Shown here: positions 23,001 through 33,160 of the stretch, piece after piece
How positions within the stretch are numbered: position 1 is the first letter of the stretch
Layout: every line of letters starts with the position of its first letter
Notes under the pieces: generated by a model
Databases searched by the model: none
What the model was told of the DNA's origin: nothing
What the model saw: the letters and a program-made list of their open reading frames with translations, nothing else
Translations under genes and position numbers: made by a program
Source: Otis tarda
Lineage: Eukaryota > Chordata > Aves > Otidiformes > Otididae
Assembly: GCA_026413225.1 (NCBI GenBank)
Contig: JAPMTP010000084.1
Location: 62,001-126,000 of the forward strand
Length of the DNA stretch: 64,000 bases
Direction of reading: 5' to 3'

Positions 23001-26000
23001 CGGAATCCAAATGTCTGTGGTGCTGTAGATGCGCTGCCAATGGCCGGTTAGGATCAGCAAGACCTTTAGTTGGTGGCACTTTTGGTGTGGGAGCAATCGT
23101 CTGACGTTCATGATTTTTAGGGTACTTTTCAGGGGAACTTCCGTGCGACTGATGTAAACGTCGAAGCGCTGTTCGTCAGGGAAAGCCCGCAGTCCCAATG
23201 TCTGTGGTGCTGTAGATGCGGCATCAATGGCTGGTGAGGTGCAGAAAGAGCTTTAGTGTCTGGCACGGTTGGTGTGGGAGCAATCGTGCGACATTCGTGA
23301 TTTTTAGGGTATTTTTTCAGTGGACGGCCCTGTGCAGTTGATGGGAAACTTCGAAGCGCTGTTCGTCCAGAAAAGCCAGAAGCCCCATTGTCTGTGATGC
23401 TGTAGATGCGGCGTGAACGGCCAGTGAGGAGCAGCAAGAGCTTGAGTTGCTGGCACTTTTGCTGTGGGAGCAATCGTCTGACATTCGTACCTTTTATGGT
23501 ATTTTTTTTAGTGGGTGCACCTATGCAGTTGATGGTAAACGTCGAAGCACTGTTGGTCATGAAAAGCCCAGAGCCCCAATGTCTGTGGTGCTGTAGATGC
23601 GGAGTCAACTGCCGGTGAGGAGCAACAAGTGCTTTAGTTGCTGGCACTTTTGGTATGGGAGCAATCGTCCGACTTTCGTGATTTTGGGATATTTTTTTCT
23701 GTGGGCGCTTCCGTGCAGTTGATGGTAAAAGTCGAAGCGCTGTTCATCTGGGAAAGCCCAGAGCCCCAGTGTCTGTGCTGCTGTAGATGCGGTGTCAACG
23801 GCCGCTGAGGAGCAGCAAGAGCTTGAGTGGCTGGCACTTTTGGTGTGGGAACAATTGTCCCACGTTCGTGATTTTTAGGGTAATTTTTCAATGGGCATTC
23901 TGTGCAGTTGATGGTAAATGTCGAAAGGCTGTTGGTCATGGAAAGCCCAGAGCCCCAATGTCTCTGGTGGTGTAGGTGCAGCATTAAAGTCCGGTGAGGG
24001 GCAGCAAGAGCTTGAATTGCTGGCAATTCTGGTGTAAGAGCAATATGCAGACCTTCGTGATTTTTAGGGTATTTTGTCAGTGGGCGGCCCTGTGCATTTT
24101 ATGTTATACGTCGATGCGCTGTTGGTCATGAAAAGCCCAGAACCCCAATGTCTGTGATGCTGTAGATGCGACGTCAAATGCCGGTGAGGAGCAGCAAGTG
24201 CTTTAGTTGCTGGCAGCTGTGGTGTGGGAGCAATCGTCCAATGTTCGTGATTTTTAGTGGATTTTGTCAGTGCTGGTCCTGTGCTGTTGATGGTAAATTT
24301 TGAAGGACTGTTTGTCAGGGAAACCCTGGAGCCCCAGTGTCTGTGGTACTGTAGATGCGGCATCAGCGGCTGGTGAGGAGCAGCAAGAGCTTTAGTTGCT
24401 AGCACTTTTGGTGTGGGAGCAATCGTCTGACGTTCATGATTTTTAGGGTACTTTTCAGGGGAACTTCCGTGCGACTGATGTAAACGTCGAAGCGCTGTTC
24501 GTCAGGGAAAGCCCGCAGCCCCAGTGTCTGTGGTGCTGTAGATGCGGCATCAGTTGCTGGTGAGGTGCAGAAAGAGCTTTAGTGTCTGGCACGGTTGGTG
24601 TGGGAGCAATCGTGCGACATTCGTGATTTTTAGGGTATTTTTTCAGTGGACGGCCCTGTGCAGTTGATGGGAAACTTCGAAGCGCTGTTCGTCCGGAAAA
24701 GCCAGAAGGACCATTGTTTGTGATGCTGTAGATGCGGCGTGAACAGCCGGTGAGGAGCAGCGAGAGCTTGAGTTGCTGGCACTTTTGCTGTGGGAGCAAT
24801 CGTCTGACATTCGTACCTTTTATGGTATTTTTTTTAGTGGGTGCTCCTATGCAGTTGATGGTAAACGTCGAAGCACTGTTGGTCATGAAAAGCCCAGAGC
24901 CCCAATGTCTGTGGTGCTGTAGATGCGTAGTCAACTGCTGGTGAGGAGCAGCAAGTGCTTTAGTTGCTGGCACTTTTGGTATGGGAGCAATCGTCCAACG
25001 TTCGTGATTTTGGGATATATTTTCTGTGGGCGCTTCTGTGCAGCTGTTGGTAAACGTCAAAGCGCTGTTCGTCAGAGAAAGCCCGGAGCCCCAGTGTCTG
25101 TGGTACTGTAGATGCGGCGTTAGCGGCTGGTGAGGAGCAGCAAGAGCTTGAGTTGCTAGCACTTTTGGTGTGGGAGCAATCGTCAGACATTCATATTTTT
25201 TATGGTATTTTTTTTAGTGGGTGCTCCTATGCAGTTGATGGTAAACGTCAAAGCGCTGTTCGTCAGGGATAGCCCGGAGCGCCAGTGTCAGTGGTGCTGT
25301 AGATGTGGTGTGAAGGGTGGGTGAGGAACAGGAAGAGCTTTAGTTCCTGGCACTTTTGGTGTTGGAGCAATCGTCTGAGGTTCTTGATTTTTAGGGTATA
25401 TTTTCAGTGGGCGGCCCTGTGCAGTAGATGGTAAACGTCAAAGCGCTGTTTGTCAGGCAAAGCCCGGAGCCCCGATGTCTGTGGTGCTGTAGATGCGGCC
25501 TCAACGGCCGGTGAGGAGCAGCAGGAGCTTTAGTTGCTGGCACTTTTGGTGTGGGAGCAATCGTCCGACATTCGTGATTTTTAGGATATTTTTTCAGTGG
25601 ACGCTTCCGTGCAGATGATGTTAAACGTTGAAGCACTGTTCATCAGGGAAAGCCCAGAGCCCCGGTGTTTGTGGTCCTGTAGATGCGGTGTGAAGGGCAG
25701 GTGAGGAGCAGCAAGAGCTTTAGTTGCTGGCTCTTTTGGTATGGGAGCAATCATCTGACATTCGTGATTTTTAGGGTATTTTTTCAGTGGGCTCTTCCGT
25801 GCACTTGATGGTAAACGTCAAAGCGCTGTTCGTCAGGGAAAGCCCGGAGCCCCAGTGTCTGTGGTGCTGTAGATGTGGTGTGAACGGCCTGTGAGGAGCA
25901 GGAAGATCTTTAGTTGCTGGCACTTTTGGTATGGGAGCAATCGTCCGACGCTCGTGATTTTTAGGGTATTTCTCCAGTGGGCGGCCTTGTGCAGTTGATG

Positions 26001-26290
26001 GTAAACGTGGAAGCCCTGTTCGTCAGGGAAAGCCCGCAGCCCCAGTGTCTGTGATGCTGCAAATGTGGCGTCAACTGCCGGTGAGGAGCAGCAAGAGCTT
26101 TAGTTGCTGGCACTTTTGGTGTGGGAACAATGGTCCGACGTTCTTGCTTTTTAGAGTAATATTTTAGTGGGTGCTCCAGTGCAGTTGATGGTAAACGTCG
26201 AAGCCCTGTTCGTCAGGGAAAGCCCGGAGCCCCAATGTCTGTGGTGTTGTAGATGTGGCGTCAACAACCGGTGAGGAGCAGCAAGAGCTG
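20050..26290 (-). repeat. Satellite B, reverse array (left arm)
   Basis: About 33 monomers of an intermediate layer. Forward-strand diagnostic blocks are GTGCCAGCAACTAAAGCTC, CTCACCGGCCGTTGACGCC, CATCTACAGCACCACAGAC and ACCATCAACTGCACAGGGC, with a single short TACCCTAAAAAT stretch in place of A's long A-run and C-run. Monomers differ from one another at about 10-20%. Two A-type monomers sit inside it near 20,850-21,195. The mirror, 42,450-48,290, lacks two monomers found here at about 20,545-20,945. Confidence 0.9.
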
Positions 26291-26612
26291 CTCACAGGGC
26301 TGCCGGCTTGAAACGGTGGAAAATGTCGGAGTCCTGGTGGTCTAGGACTGACTAGGACTATCCCCAACGTCAGACGATTGCTCTGGGCTTCCCTAGGCCA
26401 ACAGGACTCTGACATTTGCCACCAAGTCAACCTGGCAGCCCTCTGAGAATAAATCTTATAAGTCCCGAACATCAGACGATTACTCCAACACCAGAAGTGC
26501 CTGCTCTGAAAGTTCTTGCTGCTCCTCACCGACTCTTCCCACCGCATCTACAAGCTCAAAAACATTGGGTCTCTCGGCTTTCCTGCATCACCAGGATTCT
26601 GACACTTACTAT
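26290..26612. repeat. Satellite C remnant with a reverse-to-forward turning point
   Basis: Layer B stops near 26,290 within GAGCAGCAAGAGCTGCTCAC. A short reverse C fragment follows. Near 26,345 (GGTCTAGGACTGACTAGG) orientation flips to forward C, which runs to the ERV1 LTR at 26,613. The forward part holds just over one monomer (ACACCAGAAGTGCCTGC at ~26,488). The mirror, with the same flip near 42,390, is 42,123-42,450. Confidence 0.75.
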
Positions 26613-26730
26613 TGACATACGGAAATGGACTCTGTAACTCGGAAGTTATAAACTAGGTATGTTTATTGCGTGCAGATGCACGGGGGATCGCTCCACCACA
26701 AGCGTGCATGCCCGAGGTAGAAAACCGTCC

Positions 26731-26741
26731 CATTTTTATAC
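26731..26741 (-). promoter_or_regulatory. TATA box of the ERV1 LTR (left)
   Basis: Minus-strand GTATAAAAATG sits about 75 bp before the LTR's AATAAA signal, as in a compact gammaretroviral U3/R. It points leftward into satellite C and B. Whether it is active cannot be told from sequence. Confidence 0.55.
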
Positions 26742-27235
26742 AATAAAACAATGAATATTCAATTGACGCCTAGACATATTCATTACCTAAACCCACCTAC
26801 TCTTGCTTCGTATGCTAATTAGCTTATCAGTCCTTCGCGCTTGCGCAAATTCTCCCAATAATTGTGGGCAGGGGTCTTCGGTGGTCTTTGGGATGAAGGC
26901 CGTAGGTCTTCTTCATGGTGTACTTTTCACCTTTAGCCTAGAATGCAATGATCCTGCAAGCTTGCAGTGTTCTTATCAGCTTGAGCTGATTCATGTCCTT
27001 GTTAACCATCTGTTTTCCTTTAGCAAGGAGGTTTATAGACGTATTTGTGACACATGCCATCCTGTTCTTGAATTCTTCTTCTTTCTAATCACTCCCTTGA
27101 GATAATGCGAGACTGTTTCTCACTCCTTACAAATGAGTCCTTCGTCAGGAAAAGAAAAAAAAAACAGACTTCCTCCTCCATTAATTGTTTCTCTAAGCTA
27201 TATGGTTACATGACTATGTTTTGTAACTATATTCT

Positions 27236-27677
27236 TGTCCTGGTTCTGGCTAGGATAGAGCTAATATTTACCTGAGCTGGGTGGAGAACTGCAGCTGGTA
27301 GCTCCTATGGCTGGGATAGTTAACTAATTAGCTAACAGCTGGGGTTAATTTACCCAAATTAGCCAAAGGGCTGTTCCATCCCATCTGACATCATGCTCAG
27401 TATATAAGCGAGGAGGGTGCTGAAGGGAGCCTCCTGCTGCTTGGAAGAAACTAAGTGTGGAGATTTGTTGTAAGCCATTATACTGTATTTGTATTGCATC
27501 ACTGTTTTGTTTTCTTCTGTCATTACTGTTAAATTTACTTTTTGTTCAATCTCAACCCACGTGTTTGGTTTTTTCCCTGGTTTTCTTTTGTTTACCAAAT
27601 CTCCCCCTGTTCTCTTGGGGGCGGGGAGTGAGAGAGAGACTGTGTAGTCTGGTCCCGATTGGGGCTGAACTACAGCA
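27236..27677 (+). mobile_element. Solo LTR inserted in the ERV1 LTR (left)
   Basis: A 442-bp LTR (TGTCCTGGTTCTGG...CTACAGCA) of the same family as those in the inner palindromes, in opposite orientation to the ERV1. It is bounded by the 5-bp direct repeat ATTCT at 27,231-27,235 and 27,678-27,682, which supports a clean insertion followed by loss of the internal part. Its TATA block (CTCAGTATATAAGCG) is near 27,397-27,410. The insertion is present at the mirrored site in the right arm, so it predates the palindrome. Confidence 0.85.
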
Positions 27678-27749
27678 ATTCTTTAAGTGCATACATATAT
27701 AGTTGTGATTAACTTATTGTCCCCATTTCTACGTGGTCCCCTATATCAA

Positions 27750-27762
27750 TCCCCCCTTTTTA
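27750..27762 (-). other. Polypurine tract of the ERV1 (left)
   Basis: The minus strand reads AAAAAGGGGGGAT directly before the 3' LTR start TGATATAG. This is the plus-strand primer signature expected at the end of a retroviral internal region and fixes the LTR boundary. Confidence 0.65.
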
Positions 27763-27852
27763 TCACACTAAGTAAATTCTTTTACTTAAACAGTTTCCCT
27801 GAATGATATGAAGCATCATACACGGTTTTGTTGGGGGGGAGAGGGGGGCTAA

Positions 27853-28673
27853 TGTGGTAGCTTCTGTAGGAAACTGCTAGAAGTCACTCCCCTTTGTTCA
27901 GTGGATTCGGCCAGGCCTAGGGCGGACCCACTGCTGGCCAAAGCTGAGCCGATTGGTAGCAGAATGTTCCGTGATAACGCCTCTGCGATAACATATTTAA
28001 GAAGGGGAAAACAGAAGAAAAAAAAAAAGAGGAAGAGAAGATGTGAAGAAGCTGAGCGGGGGCAGAGGCACAGAGGGGGAGGCACAGGCCTCATGGGCCT
28101 TGCAGGCCTCACCCTCTGGCCTCTTGCCAGGCTGCTGACTGGGCCCGAATCGGCCCGTGGAGGGCCCGCTGGGACAGCCATTCTGGAGAGACTGCACTCC
28201 GTGGAAGAGATGACCCACGCCGGAGCAGTTTCATGAAGGACTGTGATGTATGGGAGGGACCCCACAACAGGGCAGGGGAGGAATGTGAGGAGGTCTTCCC
28301 CCAACCATGAAGCAGCGGCGTAAAACAACGTGTGATGAACTGACCGCCATCCCCATTCCCTCTTCCCTTTCCTGTGCAACTCGGGGGGGGGGAAGGTAGT
28401 AGAGATAATGTTAAGCTTGGGAAGAGGGAGGGGTGGAGGGAGGTTATCTTGTTCTCTGTCTCATTATCTTGCTGTTTGTAGTAATAAATGAATAGTTTTC
28501 CCCAAGAGGAGTCTGTTTTGCCCGTAACGGTAACTTTAAGGATTTCTCCCTGTCCTTATGTCAAACCTCGAGCCGTTTTTCTTTATATTATCTCCCCCTG
28601 TTCTCTTGGAGGGTGGGGGGAGTGAGAGAGAGACTGCGTAGTCTGGTCTGGTGATCGGGGCACAGTTACGACA
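27853..28673 (+). mobile_element. Second foreign LTR within the ERV1 (left)
   Basis: About 820 bp, beginning TGTGGTAGCTTCTG and ending GTTACGACA. It contains a TATA-like ACATATTTAAG near 27,991, an AATAAA signal at 28,483-28,488 and the GATGAACTGACCG block that I recall from bird LTRs. It points opposite to the ERV1 genes and lies between the env remnant and the polypurine tract. I see no convincing target duplication, so the exact ends are uncertain. It may be a solo LTR or a recombination scar. The mirror copy is 40,065-40,886. Confidence 0.65.
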
Positions 28674-29240
28674 GTGTTACTTTCTTAAACATTCTCCAAA
28701 CCCATAGGTACAGCATAATAGTTAATATTAATAAAATTCCCAAGCTAATCAAGAAGATCACAACAGGGGGCACCGTAGTATTAAGGATCCCTGTTGCCTC
28801 TGTCCCAGCCCCACTCATGCCCTGAGTACATTTCCATTTCGTGCATAACCACAGCGGCCAAGTTTAAGCCCGACCATTTAAAAGGTGGTCCCATGCTTCC
28901 TGTAAACCCAAGGTAGGCGTGAGACCACGGCCATTTGGTGTCCTTTTGATTACAAGTTAGTGGTAAAATGCAGGAAAATATTGCAAACCCAATCACAATT
29001 CCAGTTAAACAATTGGTCGTTTTAGGATTTAGTTGTTCTAGTGGATTAGTACAGCTACTTCTGTAGATAATGTACTGCCTTCTGTGACCTACTAAAATGG
29101 GTTTTATATTTCCTATAATAAAATGACAAATAAGATATAAACTGCACTGATGACAGATTTGGGCAATATTAGTTACTGGCCGGTCCTGGTTTCTTTGTCC
29201 GGTATCCTTTGCTGTGGTGTCCCACCGGTTCACTACTGCT
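28674..29240 (-). pseudogene. ERV1 env remnant with membrane anchor (left)
   Basis: Downstream of integrase the minus strand holds a short region with an open stretch of about 150 codons (cysteine- and tryptophan-bearing, with a hydrophobic GIVIGFAIFSCILPL segment). Near its end comes a strongly hydrophobic anchor-like segment (VVIFLISLGILLILTIMLYL) followed by basic residues. Position and hydrophobicity suggest the tail of an envelope gene with most of the surface part deleted. I cannot assign it to a named env. It is broken. Confidence 0.5.
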
Positions 29241-30240
29241 TTTGGCTCACATACTTGTTACCCACATTGTTCCTGCCCTTATCCGTTCGAACGAGTTTAA
29301 GTCTCAAGTCTTCGTTGTTGTCTGGAGTTACTTTCCACAAGGTTGCAGAGGCTCTCTTGATCCGAGTATGGTGTATGCAGGAGTTCTGTCCCTCTACCTT
29401 AATTGCCATGTAGGTGGTGAGGAGGACTTGAAAAGGTCCGGTCCACTGTGGTTCCGGGGTTTTTTCTGTAAGAGACATATATATAGTCCCCTGGTTATAT
29501 ATCGTGAACAGGCCCATCCAGACCCCTACTACGTGTTCCCATTACATGTTTTTCAATTCTTTTTGATTGTTTGTTTAGTGCCACCATATAGGAGGTCATT
29601 ATTTCTTCACCAATTTGTGAAGGTGTTCCCTTTTGTACCCCATAGGGTCGGCCATATAGAATTTTGAATGGACTAAGCCCTTCTCTTGCTCTTGGTCTGG
29701 TTCGTATTTGTATAAGAGCTAATGGTAAAGACTGAGGCCAAGTTAGATTAGTTTCCTGACCCAACTTGACAATCTGTTGTTTGATTAGGTGATTCATTTT
29801 CTCCACCTGGCCACTTGATTGTGGTCGGTAAGAGGTATGTAATTGCCAATCTATCCCTAGATGGTGGCTAATTTCTTGTACTATTCTGGACACAAAATGT
29901 GGTCCTCTATCCGAGGACATTACCGCTGGGACTCCAAACCTAGGTACTATTTCCTGGAGCAGTATTTTGGTTACTTCCCGGGCTTTAGCAGTTCTGCACG
30001 GGGAAGCTTCTGGCCAGCCTGAAAAGGTATCAGTAAGTACTACTAAGTATCGGTACCCCCTTTTCTAGGGAGTTCTGAGAAATCAATCTGCCAATGTTGT
30101 CCCGGACCATTCCCCTTTCCGATTTTTTTCAAGTTTCGGCCCTTTTACAACTTTAGGATTAGTCTGGAGACAAAGATCACATTGTTGACTTACTTGTCTA
30201 ACGGTAGCGTATAAGTTTCGCGCTATTATGTTCCTGATGA
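29240..30240 (-). pseudogene. ERV1 integrase region of pol (left)
   Basis: Minus-strand sequence shows a zinc-binding CDLC segment near the start, a core with SSDRGPHFVS and YRPQSSGQVEKMNH, and a C-terminal part with KTPEPQWTGPFQVLL, as in gammaretroviral integrases. The role in a live virus would be insertion of the DNA copy into host DNA. The fossil is interrupted and not functional. Confidence 0.8.
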
Positions 30241-30261
30241 GATCTTTATATAGGGCTTCTG

Positions 30262-30284
30262 CCCCACCCCCCGCCCCTCCCCCC
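30262..30284 (-). other. Potential G-quadruplex in ERV1 pol (left)
   Basis: The minus strand has four runs of four to six G with one-base spacers (GGGGGGAGGGGCGGGGGG then TGGGG) between RNase H and integrase. It is a textbook G4 pattern. The right-arm copy is at 38,455-38,477. Confidence 0.6.
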
Positions 30285-30459
30285 AGTGTCTTTTTCTATG
30301 TTCTTCTCGGACTACTGACCATATCATGTAGGAGGGAATTACTACCCTCCCGTGTGAGGGGTAGTAATTGGCCCACCCTTCCTCATTATATGATCCCTTT
30401 AGATCATTAATAAGTTTGCCGTCTTCCTTTGTGTATTCTGGTTTACCTTCTAGAAATAC

Positions 30460-30945
30460 CTGTCCATCAGGAATTAGCGCACCCTCTACCTTGATTGTTT
30501 CTCTAGCTGCTTGTTTTGCTTCCCTATCTGCCAGCTCATTTCCTCTTTCCAATTCTGTGCTCACTTTCTGGTGTGCTTTAATATGCATAATTGCCACCTT
30601 TTCGGGAAGTTGGACTGCATTCAGGATTTTCAAAATCTCTTCTGTGTTTGATGGTTTTTCCATGAGAATTTAACCGTCCTCTTTCCTTCCATATTGCTCC
30701 ATGGGCATGTACCACCCCAAAGGCATATTTAAAGTCAGTCCAAATGTTTACAGTCCTTCCCTGGGCTCTCTCCAGGGCTCGGGTAAGGGCTATGATCTCG
30801 GCCTTTTGGGCCGAGACGTCGGCTGATAGTGGCCTGGACTCTATCACCTTTTCGAAAGTGGTAACAGCATATCCGGAATGCCGCCTTCCATTTAACATAT
30901 AGCTGCTTCCATCGGTGAACCAATGTTCGGCTCCATCGATAGGGA
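30460..30945 (-). pseudogene. ERV1 RNase H region of pol (left)
   Basis: Recognisable by HWFTDGSSY at the start, TALER-like helix sequence (ALTRALERAQGR), and HIKAHQK...GNELADREAK near the end. This matches the tethered RNase H of gammaretroviruses. It lies in order between reverse transcriptase and integrase and is part of a broken pol. Confidence 0.8.
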
Positions 30946-32440
30946 CATCTTTAAGATCCGTTTGACTAGAATACGTGGTTTCAATTGTTTCCAAGCAGTC
31001 ATGACTCACTGGCTCCCCGATGTTCCCATCAAGGAATGAGGCCGGATTGATGATGTTTGTGGTCACGATTTCAACATCATCCTGTTCAACCATTATAGCT
31101 TGATATTTCAGGAACCTTTGTGGGGAAAGCCAATGCCCTCCTTTTGCTTCAAGGACCGCAGATACAGTATGGGAAACTAGGACAGTCATTTTCTGGCCTA
31201 GAGTGAACTTTCGGGCTTCTTGAATGTTTAGAATGACAGCTGCTACTGCTCTCAGACAGCTGGGCCACCCTTTCGCAGCGGCATCCAGCTGTTTGGAGAA
31301 GTATGCTACCGCCCATCTGTATGGTCCCAAATCTTCTGCCAATATTCCTAGTGCCATTCCTTGTTTTTCGTGGGAAAATAGAAAAAATGGCTTACTCACA
31401 TCAGGAAGTCCCAGTGCTGGTGCCGACATCAGGGCTTTCTTCAGCTGATGGAAGGCTCGATCTGACTCAGCATCCCACTGGAGATCCTTTTGGTTAGCTG
31501 CTATCAGGGAATATAGGGGCTTAACAAGCAGACCATAAGCACATATCCAAAGTCGGCACCACCCCGTCATTCCTAAGAATGTCCGTAGTTCCTTTATAGT
31601 TTGTGGTCGGGGGGTTTGGCATATGGCCTCTTTCCGGGCTTGTCCTAGAATCTGTTGTCCGGCACTGATCTCGTACCCCAGGTACGTGACCTGGGGTTGT
31701 AACAACACCTGTGCCTTTTTCTTAGAAACCCGATATCCCTGTAGTCTTAGGAAATGTAACAGACTCACGGTCCCAATGACACAGGATTCTTTGGTTCTGG
31801 TTGCAATAAGAAGGTTGTCTACATATTGTAACACCTTCCCTTCTTCTGATGGTGGTTCCCATGATTCCAAGTCCTTTGCTAGCTGATTCCCAAAAACTGT
31901 GGGGCTATTTTTAAACCCCTGCGGCAACACCGTCCATGTGTCTTTCGACCACTTTTGGGATTTTCCCATGCGAAAGCAAAAATTTTCTGGCTGGCTTCAT
32001 GGAGAGGGAGGCAAAAGAAAGCATCTTTTAAATCTAGGACCGTAAACCAAGCTAAATCAGGTTTTAGCGTGGTTAATAGGGTATAGGTGTTAGCTACCAC
32101 AGGGTATAGGTCCGCTGTTATTTTGTTGATGGCTCTTAAGTCTTGAACTATCCTATAGGACCCATCAGGTTTCTTAACTGGAAGCATAGGTGTATTGAAT
32201 TCTGACTCACATTCTTTTAGTAGTCTTAGTTCTATGAACCGCTCTATGATGGGACAAATTCCTTCCCTATCTTCCATTTTCAGTGGGTATTGTTTGATCC
32301 TGATGGCACTCTGTCCCTCCTTTAGTTTTACTATTGTTGGTGGTGCGTTCTTTGCTCGTCCCGGTATATCGGTTGCCCAGACTCCGGGATATACTTGGTC
32401 AACAATTCTTGCACCAATTTCTCCTGTTGCAGGGGTACTG
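30945..32440 (-). pseudogene. ERV1 reverse transcriptase region of pol (left)
   Basis: Motifs in order: IKQYPLKMEDREGICPII, LLPVKKPDGSYRIVQDLR-like, VLDLKDAFFCLPLH, LPQGFKNSPTVFGN, the catalytic-loop region LQYV, then KKAQVLLQPQVTYLGYE and the thumb/connection block LGLPDVSKPFFLF. The match to MLV-type enzymes is clear throughout. The copy is interrupted and fossil. Confidence 0.85.
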
Positions 32441-32456
32441 ACCAAGGATAGACTCA

Positions 32457-32811
32457 TAATTTGAACGTATTGGTGATCATTTACCTCCAGAGTAACTTCC
32501 CCTTGCTTAAATTTGATTGTTGCTTCTAGTTGTTCTAATAAATCCCTAGCAAGAAGGGCCTTTGGAGAATTTGGCATATACAGAAATTTATGGATCCCCA
32601 CTTGCTTCCCCAATTTGTATTTTAAGGGTCTGCAAAAGCAAGCCTCTTCAGTCTGGCCTGTCGCACCTTTCACTGTAATATAATCATTTTCCAGAGGCAT
32701 CAAAGCTTGATTCAGAACAGAATAAGTCGCTCCCGTGTCTACTAAAAATTTGATTTCTTTTTGTTCTTCCCCTAACTTTATTTTTACTGACAGGTCGGCT
32801 AGACAATTTTC
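32457..32811 (-). pseudogene. ERV1 protease region (left)
   Basis: Contains the aspartic-protease signature FLVDTGATYSVLNQ, followed by GATGQT and the C-terminal LLARDLLEQL helix, as in retroviral proteases. In the virus class it would cleave Gag and Gag-Pol. It sits between the nucleocapsid remnant and reverse transcriptase in one open stretch, as expected of a gammaretrovirus pro-pol. Confidence 0.8.
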
Positions 32812-32847
32812 TTCAGCCACGTGAGCTACCGTTTTCCCTTGATTGTG

Positions 32848-33160
32848 GCGCCATCTAGCGTTCCTTTGGCGCTCAGGGCACTCGTTCTTCCAGTGTCCGG
32901 GCTTTTTATATATCGCACATTGATTCCTACCCAGAGGCGTCAGCCCACGCATTGGTTTAACTTTAAATTTCCGATTTTCATTTTTCTCTTACCACTGCTA
33001 GTATTTTCTTCTCGTCTTGCCTGTAACTTTCCTCTCGATTGCTAAATATTCTCCATGCTTCTTCTAATAACCTTTCTAAGGCTCTGTTTTCAGGAGGTCT
33101 TAGTTTTTGCAATTTGCGCCTAATATCCCCTTGTGAGGGGATATTCGTAGCCCCTGTTTT
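32848..33160 (-). pseudogene. ERV1 gag 3' end: capsid tail and nucleocapsid (left)
   Basis: The minus strand reads a capsid-tail stretch (NIPSQGDIRRKLQKLRP, ALERLLEEAW) and a charged segment, then a zinc-knuckle remnant (NQCAIYKKPGHWKNECPER) resembling the MLV nucleocapsid. Only this end of gag is left; the sequence passes into satellite D near 33,160. The fossil is broken. Confidence 0.75.

Larger units (their letters stand above)
26613..27748 (-). mobile_element. ERV1 3' LTR, interrupted by another LTR (left)
   Basis: On the minus strand the LTR begins TGATATAGGGGACCACG at 27,748 and ends CCGTATGTCA at 26,613. It contains a TATA box (TGTATAAAAATGG, near 26,731-26,741) and, some 75 bp downstream, an AATAAA signal (26,662-26,667), in the order expected of U3-R-U5. 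A polypurine tract lies just upstream (27,750-27,762). Without the foreign insertion at 27,236-27,677 it is about 690 bp. The 5' partner LTR is absent, so no target duplication can be tested. Confidence 0.8.
26613..33160 (-). mobile_element. Broken ERV1 (gammaretrovirus-like) provirus, left copy
   Basis: Minus-strand order is the end of gag (33,160-32,850), protease, reverse transcriptase, RNase H, integrase, a mostly deleted env with a membrane anchor, polypurine tract, 3' LTR. The 5' LTR and most of gag are missing; the element ends against satellite D near 33,160. Protein motifs are of MLV type (protease LVDTGATYSVL, RT VLDLKDAFF and LPQGFKNSP, RNase H FTDGSS). The copy is broken, with roughly half a dozen interruptions including two foreign LTR insertions near its 3' end, so it is an old fossil. 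The right-arm copy 35,581-42,122 is nearly identical, which shows the palindrome formed, or was last homogenised, long after the element decayed. Confidence 0.9.

Noticed and set aside
27901-28379. Open frames of 111 and 176 codons near 28 kb (and mirror) as host genes
   Set aside because: They fall inside an LTR with TATA-like and AATAAA signals, include low-complexity runs, and overlap on opposite strands.
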